From: Hypoxylon rubiginosum
Lineage: Eukaryota > Ascomycota > Sordariomycetes > Xylariales > Hypoxylaceae
Assembly (NCBI GenBank): GCA_902806565.1
Contig: CADCXA010000027.1
Location: 1,116,001 to 1,180,000 of the forward strand
Length of the DNA: 64,000 nt
Reading direction: 5' to 3'
Position 1 is the stretch's first letter. Each line of letters opens with the position of its first letter. The notes under the pieces are model-generated. The model made no database searches. It was not told where the DNA came from and saw nothing but the letters and a program-made list of their open reading frames with translations. The translations under genes were made by a program, and so were the position numbers. This document shows, piece after piece, positions 45,001 through 57,015 of this stretch.

Positions 45001-48000
45001 TGCATAGCACTCAAGCCTACGGGAGTCAGCCTTATAGGTAGTTTCAAGCAGACCTTCCGGCTCAGCTCAGGCCGACCAATGGCAAATAGTCTCCGCCTCC
45101 GAGTCGGAGGCGCCGTCTGTACGCCGGTTCCTATCTTCGCCCGGAGGCTACGTTATTAATCTATATGAACTCTAGATACAGCAAGAGATTCCAAGCCCGA
45201 ATACGCCCATGCTGGTTGCAAGACTAGCATCTAACTACCGGATACGACTACCGGTACTGCGGTGGTCCTCTGGAAGCTTGGAATAAACTACTGCACGGCA
45301 CTGAAATGGGACATGCTTCATCGAGGTTTCGTGAACTTTTGATGTCAAGCCCACCTCCTATACTTACCTAGTACTGGCAGTCACCGAGTGGATTGTTCTT
45401 GAATACGTAGTTTGACTGTTGCTTTACCACTCTGCTTTTCCAGTAACTTCGACGCTACGAAATGGGTCTTTTCCGAGGAGAAAGAAAGCATACGGAATTA
45501 AGAATGCAGTACTGCTCATATAGACGATCCCCCTTGATTCTGTATAGGCAATTCCCCATCGTGACCCCCAACCCGAAGCTAACCCGTTCCTGGATCGAGG
45601 ATCTTCATCCTATGCTGACATACTTAAGAGTTCGTTGCTATGATACAATACCTACAGTATGTAGTAGAAAATGCATGCGAGTCGTGCAGCATACCTAAAC
45701 CGTGAATAGAACAGGGGCAAAAAACCACCCCTGGGTTGCAGAACGCGTAACATAGCAGCATATATTGCCTGCTACGCTAGACTTGCATTCGAATCGACGG
45801 CTTGCATAGAGGTAGGTAGCAATGCGAGTTCCTGCACGCACATGCAAGCGTTAACATACGCAAATCACGCCGATTGAGCAATTATAGACGCATAGCCTTT
45901 CCCCCCCTCTTGTTCCTACTCCTGCTCCTCCTTCCCCTCCCCCCTTTTCTTGGAGCCTTTGGGCTTTTGAGGTTGCTATCAAAATAAATCCCCTTCGGGC
46001 ATGCCCGCAGCCTGGATACGATACGCGGCTATCCCGTTTCTATCCATGTGTGTATATACGAGGGTTAACTCCGACATGGTGAGTCGCGGGAGATGCGGGA
46101 CCGATTCATGAGATCCTATGTACTGACATGGCGATATTGGAATATTGCTCAAACCAGCGTGGGCTTCAGCTTTAAGAAAATAGATACATACATATATAGA
46201 TATCAGCGTTGTGCTAGGGATTATTCGTGTAGAGAGGTATATGTTATGAGTCTGTCTTTGGCCCCTTTTTCTGTCTCCTTCACTGCCATGCATTTGCAAC
46301 ATACCTACCTGGCTGCCTGGGTAGTAGCAGACGCAAAGTTCCGTGTGCCTCGACGTTTATTACCTAGCGAGCGCCATCATTCAAAATAACCATTCCTTCT
46401 ATGGAGATCGGCTCGATAGGCTCACGTCCCCGTCGCGCGGATGCTCCGCTGCGCTGCGCTGCACTCCTCCTAGAGCACCTACCTAGGTAACCTAGCGGAT
46501 TTTTCTGCGTGCAGTTGTGCAATAGGCGCGATGGAAGCTGTCACTACCATTAGGGCCTAGAGGCCCCCGCCGGCCGGTGCTCGTCGTGGGGGACTTGGGA
46601 GCTCCTAGCCGGCAGGGATCACGATCCTTTGCCCACCCACGGCACAGACGATGAACAGGCAGGTTAGGCGTGCCTACATGCGTTCATTTTCCTTCCCGCT
46701 TCACTTGACAATGCAAGGACTTTTGTGCTACCTGAGGGCAGGTCAGGTATATTAAGAAGCGAATGGCACAGGGCTGAAGCCCCCTTCGTTTGTATAACCA
46801 GGTCGAGAGGGAGACCAGCCCGGCAGATCCTTTCTTCATTTCCAGATCCCTCCGCACAGGTCTCGCTTTTCCTGTGTACCTAGATAGGTATGAATATGAC
46901 GATGCAGAAGCAAACTAGCTCCGGTATTAGGAGGTAGGAATGGTTCAACCCATTTGTTTTGGATTGAGGGAGGGAGTCAGGGCCAATTTGCGACGGACCT
47001 TTTGCTTTACAGCAAGCTCATATTCCTAAACGCGTAAATCCTTTTCCTCTCCCATCCTAAAGCAAGCGGATCACTTTTCAACCATACCACGTTACTCCAT
47101 ATCTCTCTCTACGGTAGATAACTAGTTGAATCGTTAGCAGTTGGTAGGTATACATACCTTACAATCGGGAACTATCGAAATCGCCCACGGACGTTCCGAT
47201 AACTAGGTCCCGATACCATGGGAAGGAGGTCTCGTAAAGGAGGAATGAATGGTAAAGGCGGTGTAGGCTCTCCCGATAGCCCTTAGCCAACACTAAGGTG
47301 TTATCTGTGCCACATCCGACCACCATCGGAACCGTGCCTACACACGCTAAACTAAGCACGACGGATTGGCTTCGGATAGAGGAGACCCATCAACGCACAG
47401 CAACAAATGAAGTATCTGACGTTTTCTTCACGAGATTGCCGAGATTTTGCTAGGCTCGCCCGTAAAAAAGAACCCCGGTCCCGAACGCATTGTCTTCCAA
47501 GCACTCGGAAGGATTGCGCTTGTGGCTGGCGCAGTTCATTGCGAGAACCGGGGGGAAGCAAAGCAGCATACCGCATATCCTCACATCTACATGTGATGCC
47601 TCCACGGCAATAAAGACCGTATATGCGTTCGGGTGATCCTTCGCCGAGATTTTGAGGGTTTGAGGGTTTCATAGCTCAACTGGCTGATATCGTCATTGCC
47701 AATGGTGGTAACGAAGTTGTCGTGAGGTTCAAGTTGAAAGATTAATCCCGTCGATGTAAATGAAACCTGTCATATACGCTACACGTGTTCGGAGCTTCCT
47801 ACTGCACGATAAAAATGGGCATTCCGAGATTCGTCGACTGCGGCGCCCTGGGATGCCACGTTGTTACCACGTGTGTACGCCTAAATCCTTACCTCCTTAC
47901 CTGCTAAAGAGATAGCATCATGCTAGCATCACAGTTTTTTTTCTGTATTTCGCGGTGAATTACGTCGCCTTGATTCTCATTAGCTCTTTTTAAAAACTAG

Positions 48001-48970
48001 CAAGCCGAGGTCTAAGCTACTAGAGTCTTGTGTCTGTATCAGTACTAGTCACAATCTTTTCTCCAGATTGGGGGCGGCTAAAGTTGTTCTTGGTCGTTGC
48101 TATTTTGTGTAGCCCCCAAATAGCCAAAGTGGGACCAACGTCCACGTTATGGTAAGGCTGAGACTTGTTTCGTCTATAGACTCTGCCCTGTAGGGCAATG
48201 GAATGCGAGCCACTTAGCTCTAACCCTTCTTAATACGGCAAGCAGCAGGTTGCTAAAGAATCCTATCCATAACGGCCCCGAGCGGCGACGCTTGGCGTCC
48301 TGATGTTCTGACGTCGTCTTGACCTAAGATTTAAGGGAGGTTAAGGCTCTGTTTATGATGCTTTGTCTTCGAAGGTTAATGTTACACAAGAGCCTCTATA
48401 CTATTTGTGTTACATCGTACGTTACTATAGTCCACGGGGCATTGACTTAGAGGCAACTCCCGCGTAACAACCAGGTAGGAGGTACGCACTATGTATAGTA
48501 TACATTAGGTACATATACCTATTGATGCGCTATAAACCAGCCTTATGAGCGAATATTCTATTCGTCTTCTGTTTCACTATATAGAACATGCCAAGGGACC
48601 TACTTCTCTATACCTACCTAGCTAGGTCAAGCTGTTAGCGCCGCAGGCGCAGTATCGACGGACAAACAGGCCGACGAATCCTACAGCTCATGCACCTACA
48701 CACAGAATTCCAATGTCGGCACCGGGCGAGACGAAATCTTCCAAGCCAAATCCCACCGTTCCCACTCTTCGGTAAACCTGACAAAGCGTATGGGGGAACA
48801 ATGTAGGCCCAGTAAGGTATGTATGTAATGGTCAAACTAAAAATAGCCAAAACCACTTCGTAGGGCAGAGTATGTGGCGGATATTACTAATGAGAGGCAA
48901 TCAGTCGTAGAGAACAGCCTCCACAGGTTAGCAAACAATATGACTTAATGAATACTCTCTTTAGGGAGCC
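42025..48970. other. Gene-free block, part 1 (6.9 kb)
   Basis: No frame with a recognisable domain or a convincing set of introns. Features seen: a 14-bp palindrome CCTACCTAGGTAGG (44985-44998), a G8 run at 44527-44534, a long pyrimidine tract (45899-45955) and several TACCTA/TAGGTA clusters (42716, 43584, 46481, 48612). The ORF at 47352-47672 (-) is unremarkable. Confidence 0.5.
44985..44998. repeat. 14-bp perfect palindrome CCTACCTAGGTAGG
   Basis: The sequence equals its own reverse complement over all 14 bases. It is one member of a motif family recurring through the intergenic DNA. Confidence 0.9.
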
Positions 48971-49747
48971 ATGCTGTGCATTTTGGGGGTACCTCGCCGC
49001 TCCAGAGTGGACATGTACCTCGAGACTTCATCGAACATTGGCTGGAAGTACCTCTTGAGGATTGGTACCGCATCATTGCTCCAAGCAAGACTCCATCGCC
49101 GCTTTGTTCTATTATGGAGACAACTGCGTCCCCCTTTGCAGTGCAATGCGGTTTCGTCGTTGAACGCCATGGCGTGGTTCATGACCCCTGCGGCTCAGCG
49201 GCTTAATCTCGACGCGAAACGCCGCCGACGGTCGACACTTCAAGTTAATGATGAGCGAGCGAGACTGGGTATCATGACGACCTGGGGATGCTGGACAATA
49301 GCGAGCGCATGATATGGGATCCATCCAACCATCCAACCGTCGATACCTCTCTCCTGTGGCGTGGATGGAGAGATTGAAGCTGAAAAACGAGCGAAGAGCA
49401 AGCAACTGACCGCTATTCGACGTTTCAAAGACGCAATTCGATTTCCAATCGATTTCCTGAAAGGGCACACTGTACATAATAGCTGGCCGCTGCCTGAGCC
49501 GTATGAGATCTCAGCTGGTTCGGTCGAAAGGGAAGCGAAAGTACCCCCGAGTCCGAGCTTCTGCTTAGGCGCATCTCCAGTTACCGAGGCCTTCGTGATG
49601 TCAAAGGGGGCACGAATAAGTCTCGACGCGCAGGCGGTGAAAATTTTCCAACAACAACTGTTGAACCAAGCGGCTGAGTCTCTTAAGACGCGTTCGATTC
49701 CCGAGCCGGCCCTAGCCAAGCCCTCTCTCTCACCGAGAGGCGACTAG
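48971..49747. other. Overlapping unassigned ORFs on both strands
   Basis: Frames of 70-160 codons overlap here on both strands (plus 48971-49312, 48976-49206, 49361-49747; minus 49112-49477, 49240-49719). None carries a domain I know. The plus frame at 49361-49747 is hydrophilic with a Gln-rich helix-like segment (AVKIFQQQLLNQAAESLKT). A decayed gene is possible. Confidence 0.25.
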
Positions 49748-52277
49748 GGGTGTCACCATTCTTACCCGCACGGGGTCTACTCCGGTCGGCGATATAGTAG
49801 TGTACCACACTCTTAAACCACTCCCGCTATACGGTACGTGAATATGTAGCTCGGCCGATTAGGTATATCGTTATTCATGCATTGGCTATAGGCTGTCGAA
49901 AGCTTAGGTAAGCACGAGTAAATTTTTTTCCTGCTCATCTGCGGTCAGCATTCGTGCATGCATACGTACGTGATCACAAGACACTCAGAACGCACCCTCA
50001 AGTCCAGGGTCGGCCAATATTTACTTAGTCCTCGTGTACGATAGTTACTATAGTCTAGTGTATAGCGCTATACAATTCTGTAATAATATTGAAAACTCGA
50101 TGGGGTCCAGAGGCTGTGATGACTTACCGTAGCTCCGTTATAGCTCCGTTAACACGAGACAGGCGACGTCCGCTGGTGGACTTTGTACCGACAAAGACGG
50201 TCATCATAATGGTCCATTACGGCGAAATGCCCTTGCTTTGATGGTACATATTAACATGGTAAGATGTTCGGCTCGTGAGGCGGCGGTAATGCGTACAATA
50301 TGATAACTCAACTCCGCGCAGATCGAGAACGCTTCGGAACGTCCCTTGCATTCGAGGCGAATCGAAGATCGTATCGCGGAGCCAATTTACTGTGTGTTAC
50401 GTACGCAGGTGGACAGGGGGAGGAGAGCTCCACCAAGTTCATGAGCAGCCATTGTAGTGGAGGTCATGGCAAAGTCGACACACAACACACATACGTATCA
50501 TAGTCGTAAACTGGAGGCCTTGTATCGTTACCATTAGCGGACTATTCACTATATCGGGGCTAGTCCTGTGGACTCCACTAAGAGAGTGTCATGCGCTTGG
50601 CCGAAGACCTGGGCGACCTGGGCGACCTGGATTCTCGAAGAGAAGGGTCCGAGGGGTCCTACGCCTATCGCGCAAACCGGACGAGCCAGAGTTGTATTGC
50701 GAGATCACTAAACCCCGCGGTTTATACACGATGAAACTCTTCGCAACGAAGGGAAATATACCCCGGCCATTGTTTCGTGCTTGCTTCCGACTGCATATCG
50801 CAGTCCCCGGTCGAGTGGAGCGGGCAACAGGGCTCGTTTGCTATGTAGCTAGGTAGCTACTCAGGTAGCAGGTAACTATGCCTCCATCACCTGCTAAGTT
50901 TACAGGCTTGCTCACAGCCATAGTATAGAGGTCCATAAAAAAGGAAAAGAAAAAAGAAGAAAAAAAAAACCTATAGTTATACAATGGCCCATCAAGTCAG
51001 TGGTATGTTATGGTTCGTTTGGCATCGTAGGGCCTAGCGTCGAATATGATAGATCTTGCAGCTAGAAAGCTGCATGGTCAGCCGAAACACGCAGTGGGTA
51101 AACCGTTCGCAACTCTTTCTTGGTTGGTATAAGGAATACCCGCTTCCCTTACCCACCACAGCCAAGGTGATAGAAGACTCGGGACGGCAGTGCATACCAT
51201 TCTGGTGAATCGGTATTCAGATAGGCAATTACACTGCCCGAGATATCAAGAAGTAAAGCCGGCAAAACAATGCAAAGGGGTGGGGAACGATGAAATGAAT
51301 AAATCGGGGTCCTTCCACATTTAGTGGCACTAGGTATTCGACTGTGGTAATCATCCCGACGCCTTGGTCAGCCTTATGAGAGCTGTCTAAAGTTCCAGGT
51401 GTAAGGAAATGCTCCGGCAGGGTCCCTTGACATTCCCGTCCTGTTTCGCTGATGGCTGATGGGTACATTGGGACTGCTTCTTGAGCCTTGAGGATGGCAA
51501 TGACCCGCTGGAGTCTTGGAGAGCCCCGTCAATGGAAATAAGAAAGGAATAATTCAAGGATATGGAATCAAGTAGACTGTGGCTGTGAAGCTCTTTGGCC
51601 GAATGAACTCGATCCAACTCCCATCAACCATCTCCGTAATGTCCGAGTTTGTGTAGATGATTGGACCCCACGTGTTAGATTCCCACTTCGATGGTTAGGA
51701 GATACCTCGGAGAATCTCGATGCTCAAACAACTAAAGGACCTAAAGGACTAGGAAAGTTTGGTTGATCGACGAGTAGCTAGGCCGTCTTGCATCTGCAGC
51801 CGATCGTGATGTGCAGACAACGCTTGGTCCCTAACAGTGCAAAGACTGCTTCGAACTATCAAACACTTTATGATTAATCAAGCGCAAGTACTATTTTCAT
51901 ATGGGTCGAGAAGTTTTCTAGAATATCGGCCGAAGTTTTCTCCCGAACTTCCTGCTTAGGAAGGTTAAGGGGGTAGAAGCAACCCGCGGGGACGGATGCC
52001 TCGGTAAACGTATGCGAGGTGAATACTAACGTACTGTGTACTCGTACAATACGGGTAGGTTTGCGTAGTGGTAGTAGTAGTGGTAGTGGTAAAGCGCGCT
52101 GTCACCGCACATGCATTTCCAAGGCTAGAGTTGATATGTTCCTGAGATCATCCGTCCCAGGCAAATAGCCAGGAACAAGACACGTTTGCGGTAAGTGGCT
52201 CTTGGCTCTTGGCTCAACTACCATACACCATAGTAATGAGCAATGACCCGAGCGTCGTAGCGGCTATCCTTGGTGGC

Positions 52278-52311
52278 GGTAGCGGTAGCGGTAGTGGTAC
52301 CTAGCGGTAGC
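52278..52311. repeat. GGTAGC-type 6-bp repeat
   Basis: Near-identical 6-bp units GGTAGC, interrupted by GGTAGTGGTACC. Confidence 0.8.
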
Positions 52312-52890
52312 GATGCAAGAGTCGGGGTCGGGGTCGCTTGGGTCAATATCCAATATCCCATAATGTATAATGTAGTCGCTATATTGCTACGGCGGACGTG
52401 CGCATACCACGTTGGCGGCGTTGCGATGTTTGATTGAAGGCGAGGGACCCCCAGAAAAGAGAGGGCCACGGGAAAATGGTATTCGATTTCCCATTTCCCA
52501 AATGCGTGGTGCTGTGTGATATGATCTCCAATTAGTCGAGCAATGTAGCAACAACCTGATACCTTAGGGGTTTGTTCCTTAAGGTTTCTCTGCAGCAGTC
52601 ACCAGTGCAGAATGGAAAGGGGTCCTAAGAGCTTAGAGAGCACACACACACATAGTATCATAAATGTGCAGTATGTGCAGTATAACGTCCCATCGGCAAC
52701 GGGATGCAATTTCCTCCGGTTGATCAACTCTTGGGGGGAGTCGGCGAATGGACCGTCATTGCGGGGACGCGTGGGCTGCAGAACTGGCTAGGCCACTGAA
52801 GCTCAGATCTCCGGTACTCTCAGTACTCTTTGGAGTTGCTATTCAACTACTCGAGTACTTTGTACGTATACTTTCTCCTTTCTCCTAATA

Positions 52891-52911
52891 GATACCTACC
52901 AGGTAGGTATC
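52891..52911. repeat. 21-bp palindrome with 1-base centre
   Basis: GATACCTACC, a single A, then GGTAGGTATC: two perfect 10-base inverted arms. Confidence 0.95.
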
Positions 52912-53000
52912 CAGCAACTAAATTATTTATATGATACAGTTGTTAGTAAATATGTATGTGTAAGTTTCTTTTGAAAGTAGCCCGGTATAATAGCTATGTA

Positions 53001-53026
53001 GTTGTTAGTTGTTAGTTGTTAGTTGT
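53001..53026. repeat. Tandem repeat, 7-bp unit x3.7
   Basis: GTTGTTA occurs three times, then GTTGT. Confidence 0.9.
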
Positions 53027-56000
53027 GCATAACAATAACATGCGGCATTCGACTTGGCTCAATCTTTGACGTCACAACAGCTGATATAGCGGCTGAATCA
53101 GAAGCGGCCTCAATGTATCCCTTAAAGGCGAAGGGCCGTTTAGGTAATTGAGAATTGACGTATCTGAAAAGAGGCGTTTGAGTCTCCGAATTTTTGACCC
53201 ATTTGTTCAATTAATATGGTGCGACCTGTCGCCTGTCGCCTGTATGTCTCTCTTCCGTAACAGTGGTTGCGGCTAGACAAGGTATTGTACTAACATTATG
53301 TTATGTAGAAGCGAAGAGAGAAGAAGAAAAAACAGTTTCATTCGGTCTCCAGGCCTTTGTGCATCTCCGCGGAATATCGCACGTTTTGCTGCAAGGGGCC
53401 AACAATTAATTGCATTTGGGGGAGGAGAATCAACAGATGGAAAAATTTTCTGTTCGTTTCCCTTCGCATGCTTCCTTTCGGTGTTACGAGGTATCGACTA
53501 CTTCATGCATGAGGTAAGTATAGGTATAGGTATGTATGCATTGCAGACTGGCAGTGTAGAGAGAAAACGGTCCAGCGCCATTTTCATTTTCCTCTCGACA
53601 TCACTCGACAAGACAAAATACCCGCAGGGCACGGGGGTGTGAAGAAGCTGGAACAGGCAAAAACCAACCCACGGCTTAAAAGGGTTGACGTTCCTGTTTA
53701 CCGGAAAGGGAGAGGTTGTATGTAGTAGTAAGTTCAATGTTAGGTACTGAGCCCGTTGGTTAACGTCAGTCATGACAAATGCGACTCGTATGCATCGAGG
53801 TCTGTCGGTACTTGAGCTGAAGCCCAATGGATCATCAGGTTATTGTCGTCGCCCATCGACCGTCGGCCCTCTCGTCTGCAACGAGGAAGGATATGACAGC
53901 GAGCAAGGACGAAAATGTCTCGACGGGCACGCATCGCATATGCAGCATCGTTATAGACGACGAATGCCGTTGGTCTTCCCGCGCACACAGCCACACAAGC
54001 CTGCATATCACGCGACCTGGACTCGGCAATAAAATATACCGGCAACGCGCTTGGTCAGCGCCTGGGCACCTGCAGCGATTTGTTGGTAAGGCAAATGAAC
54101 GGTGAAGAAAAGAAGAGGGGGTACTCTTAGCCATATTCCCCCCATCGGCGGCGCCAGGACCAGAAGAGACTGTTGCCATCGTTGCTGTCGGATGTTCTGC
54201 TAGTAATAGTAATCAGGCACAGCCTTATCGCCTCGTATATGGGCTTGGTACCGTAGCTGAGCAGCTTGTCTGGAGCTTTTCCATATCCTGGGTACGATAT
54301 AGTGATATAAGTACGTACCTACTTACTAGACGATTCCCGGCCCCCAAATTCTGGTTGCCCGCTGCCCGCTGCCCGCAGCCCGAGTCCGGAGACGGGATGA
54401 ATTGGCAAATTCAATATGGATGCAGCCTTGTAAGGTTGCGTGCAGTTGGGCTGCATGTCATGCAAGCCAAGCCCTACACGTATGTGCCCATCCCGCAGAT
54501 TGACGGTGATTAAGGCTGGTCGAGCTGGTTCGAGGTGGGTTACATGGAGAGTCATCGTCCAAGTAAAAGATACAAGCACGTTTCGATATGCAATTGTCTT
54601 GACCTATTCATCTACCCGCGCGCCCGCTTACTTTCAATTATTGGATTTTGTCCTATGCTTCCTCCAAAAAGGGGGGGCTGGGGGGTTGGGAGTAAGGAAG
54701 TTATACCCAAAGCAACGACACCTTCATGCATCACTAGTATTACTGTATACTGTACTTATCGTGGACTGCTTGGGAGACCTTGGGGGTGTCGTCGTAGCAC
54801 AACAAGCTATTATATTATGCCTTTATTGATTGCGGGTGCGGAATATCGAATAGCTAGCCCCTTTCAGTCATGGGTTCCTCAGCTGAAAAGGGGTCTTTTT
54901 CTAAGGGTACTGACTAGCCTTAGCCCTATGCTAAACAGCGGAAGACTCACCTAGCTGAAGCCTGACCTCGGCTGGCTTTCAAAGCAACACGTGAAATAAC
55001 GCTAGAAAACCGAATGAGTTGGCACCGGCAGGAAATATGATAGGTATGATAGATATCAAATTACCTGATGCGCACTTCATTACCTATTGTGGCGTATCGG
55101 CCAGTAACCTAAGTCCGAATGTATTTTGCCCAGATAATGCCACGCGTGCATCTACCTTTAGCTTGGAGTTTTGCGTCGAGCATCACCTCCATAGCGTGCC
55201 TAGAACCCTTCGAAGGCAGTAGGGCAGTAGACTAACGGGGCATCTAACGGGGCATCGTGCCCTGGTAGCCTATGCAAACTAGCGGAATCATTGTCCGCAG
55301 CCGGAATAGTAGTCTTAGTTAGTGCTGGAGCCGGGCTGTCATACCGTACAGTCTAGACCTAGCATTACTACAAGCCCACGAGTCCGTTACCAAGCTGTAA
55401 AGTCTCATTTGCCCATGAGACTAGATATAATAGTATATGGTCAATCGTGAAATGTCCGAAGAAAAAAAAAGGGACCATAGTCTTGATATTAGCTAATAAG
55501 ATATCGTCGCAGCCCTATTGGTTGAGCGCTATGACGGGAGTAATAGTAGTTGATTCAACGACTTCGCCTGCATGCAACCACACCTCCGAGCTGAAGTGAT
55601 AGCTCATACCGCTCAGAGCAGGCGTGGTAAGTTAGATTATAGATTATGTTGGCTTCTTTTCATTAAGTAGTCTGCCGGTAGCAACCAAAATGTAACTCGA
55701 GTATGTCAAGTATCTAAGATGTTCTCAAGATAGGTACGGACAAGGACAAGGTTAAAAGACTGGCAGCCGGTCTTTATTTAAGGGACTCCGGTGGGCGGAA
55801 TAGGACCGCGCGGAAGCATCGCGGAAGCATACAACCGGATGGTCAAACACCGGAGGTGAGCCTTTTTGAGGGTAGCCCTGACCCGCGTTGGTCTGATCGT
55901 TTTTTCTCCTCTCTTCTCATAAACTTGCCCCCCTAGGGGAGAACCAAGGAATATATGTACCTAGTGGTTACGTTTGATTCAATTTAGATTGACCTTGTTA

Positions 56001-56193
56001 TTTTGTCTCTCAATGCTGGGTATGAGACTCAGCCAAACCTGATTTCCAAGGGGTTTTCCAAGTTTTAGGTACCTGAGAGGCAACCAATTGGTCTAGAAAC
56101 CTATACGGAATAGACTCATCTGGGTTACCAGTTGGTTGACGTTGACGCTGGCTAGCGCTGGTCGGCAGCTGCCGGGCGACCGGAGGGCTAGAC

Positions 56194-56229
56194 GGCTGGA
56201 GGGCTGGAGGGCTGGAGGGCTGGAGGGCT
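56194..56229. repeat. Tandem repeat, 8-bp unit x4.5
   Basis: GGCTGGAG occurs four times, then GGCT. Confidence 0.9.
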
Positions 56230-56991
56230 TTCGAAGGGGGTCCACCCGTCGTCAGCCAGTCTCTCAGATCTTGCATTACCAAGTGGCAACGAGATCTTCG
56301 GCATTTTTGACGTCTTAGCGCCTTGCTTGCAGCCATTCGGCCCTACGTAAGAACATTCGCGAATCATGTCTCAGTCTCGAACGACAAATGCCGCTCGGGG
56401 CGAATCAAAGTCACTGCACTGTGACAATGTGCCTGCGTCTCGTCCCTGCCGTCGTACGCGGCTCGCCTGTCGTCTGCCGAGCCGTAACATCGCACAATTG
56501 AAATCTTCATTTGCGCCTCAGCTGCTCAGGCACCAGATGCGTCTTAGATTCTTCAAAGCTCCAAGAATAACTGTGAAACCATCTTTGGTCCTTGTCAGAC
56601 CGGGTTACAAAGTTCGAAGCACAGGAAAACTTTTGAGCACTGGTCCAACCCACTTCGAGATTACGGCCGTCACTGCTGGCCCCCCGTTATACGTGCGGAT
56701 GGATACAAGAGCTCGTCCGCTCGTAGGCTCTGGGACCTCGGCGAGTGCTGAGCAGGGCGGGACTAATTGCTCGGGCTCTCCGCAGGAAAATCCTCTGCCA
56801 GTCTACCCAGACGAAACAAGACCAAGAATTCTGGTCTACTAGTCTAGGTGTATCCGCGGAGATTTTCCCCGCCGTGCTATCGTCGACTTCCAGATTCCCT
56901 CCCACTCTCCGGTTTTGATTGGATGGTGACGCGGACTAGGGCATCAACAATCACGGAAGACATGAGCTCGGGATATGCTGATTCCCATTTT

Positions 56992-57015
56992 CCAATTCCA
57001 ATTCCAATTCCAATT
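56992..57015. repeat. Tandem repeat CCAATT x4
   Basis: Four exact copies of CCAATT; each contains a CCAAT core. Confidence 0.9.

Larger units (their letters stand above)
49748..56365. other. Gene-free block, part 2 (6.6 kb)
   Basis: No supportable gene. It holds a purine tract (50936-50969), several short tandem repeats (50606-50630, 52076-52091, 52278-52311, 53001-53026, 54356-54376, 56194-56229), a 21-bp palindrome (52891-52911) and a TGACGTCA at 53067-53074 with no gene near it. Confidence 0.5.

Noticed and set aside
52271..52320. Possible CRISPR-like or iterated direct repeats
   Set aside because: Units are only 6 bp without spacers; this is a simple microsatellite.
53067..53074. Second TGACGTCA (CRE) site
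   Set aside because: No gene start is within several kilobases, so there is no basis to call it regulatory.
53770..54179. Minus-strand frames (91 and 114 codons) that look partly protein-like
   Set aside because: They overlap each other and plus-strand frames, with no recognisable motif, signal peptide or consistent exon chain.
56366..56842. 158-codon plus-strand frame
   Set aside because: Arg/Ser/Pro-rich with no domain, and no third-position pattern visible by eye.
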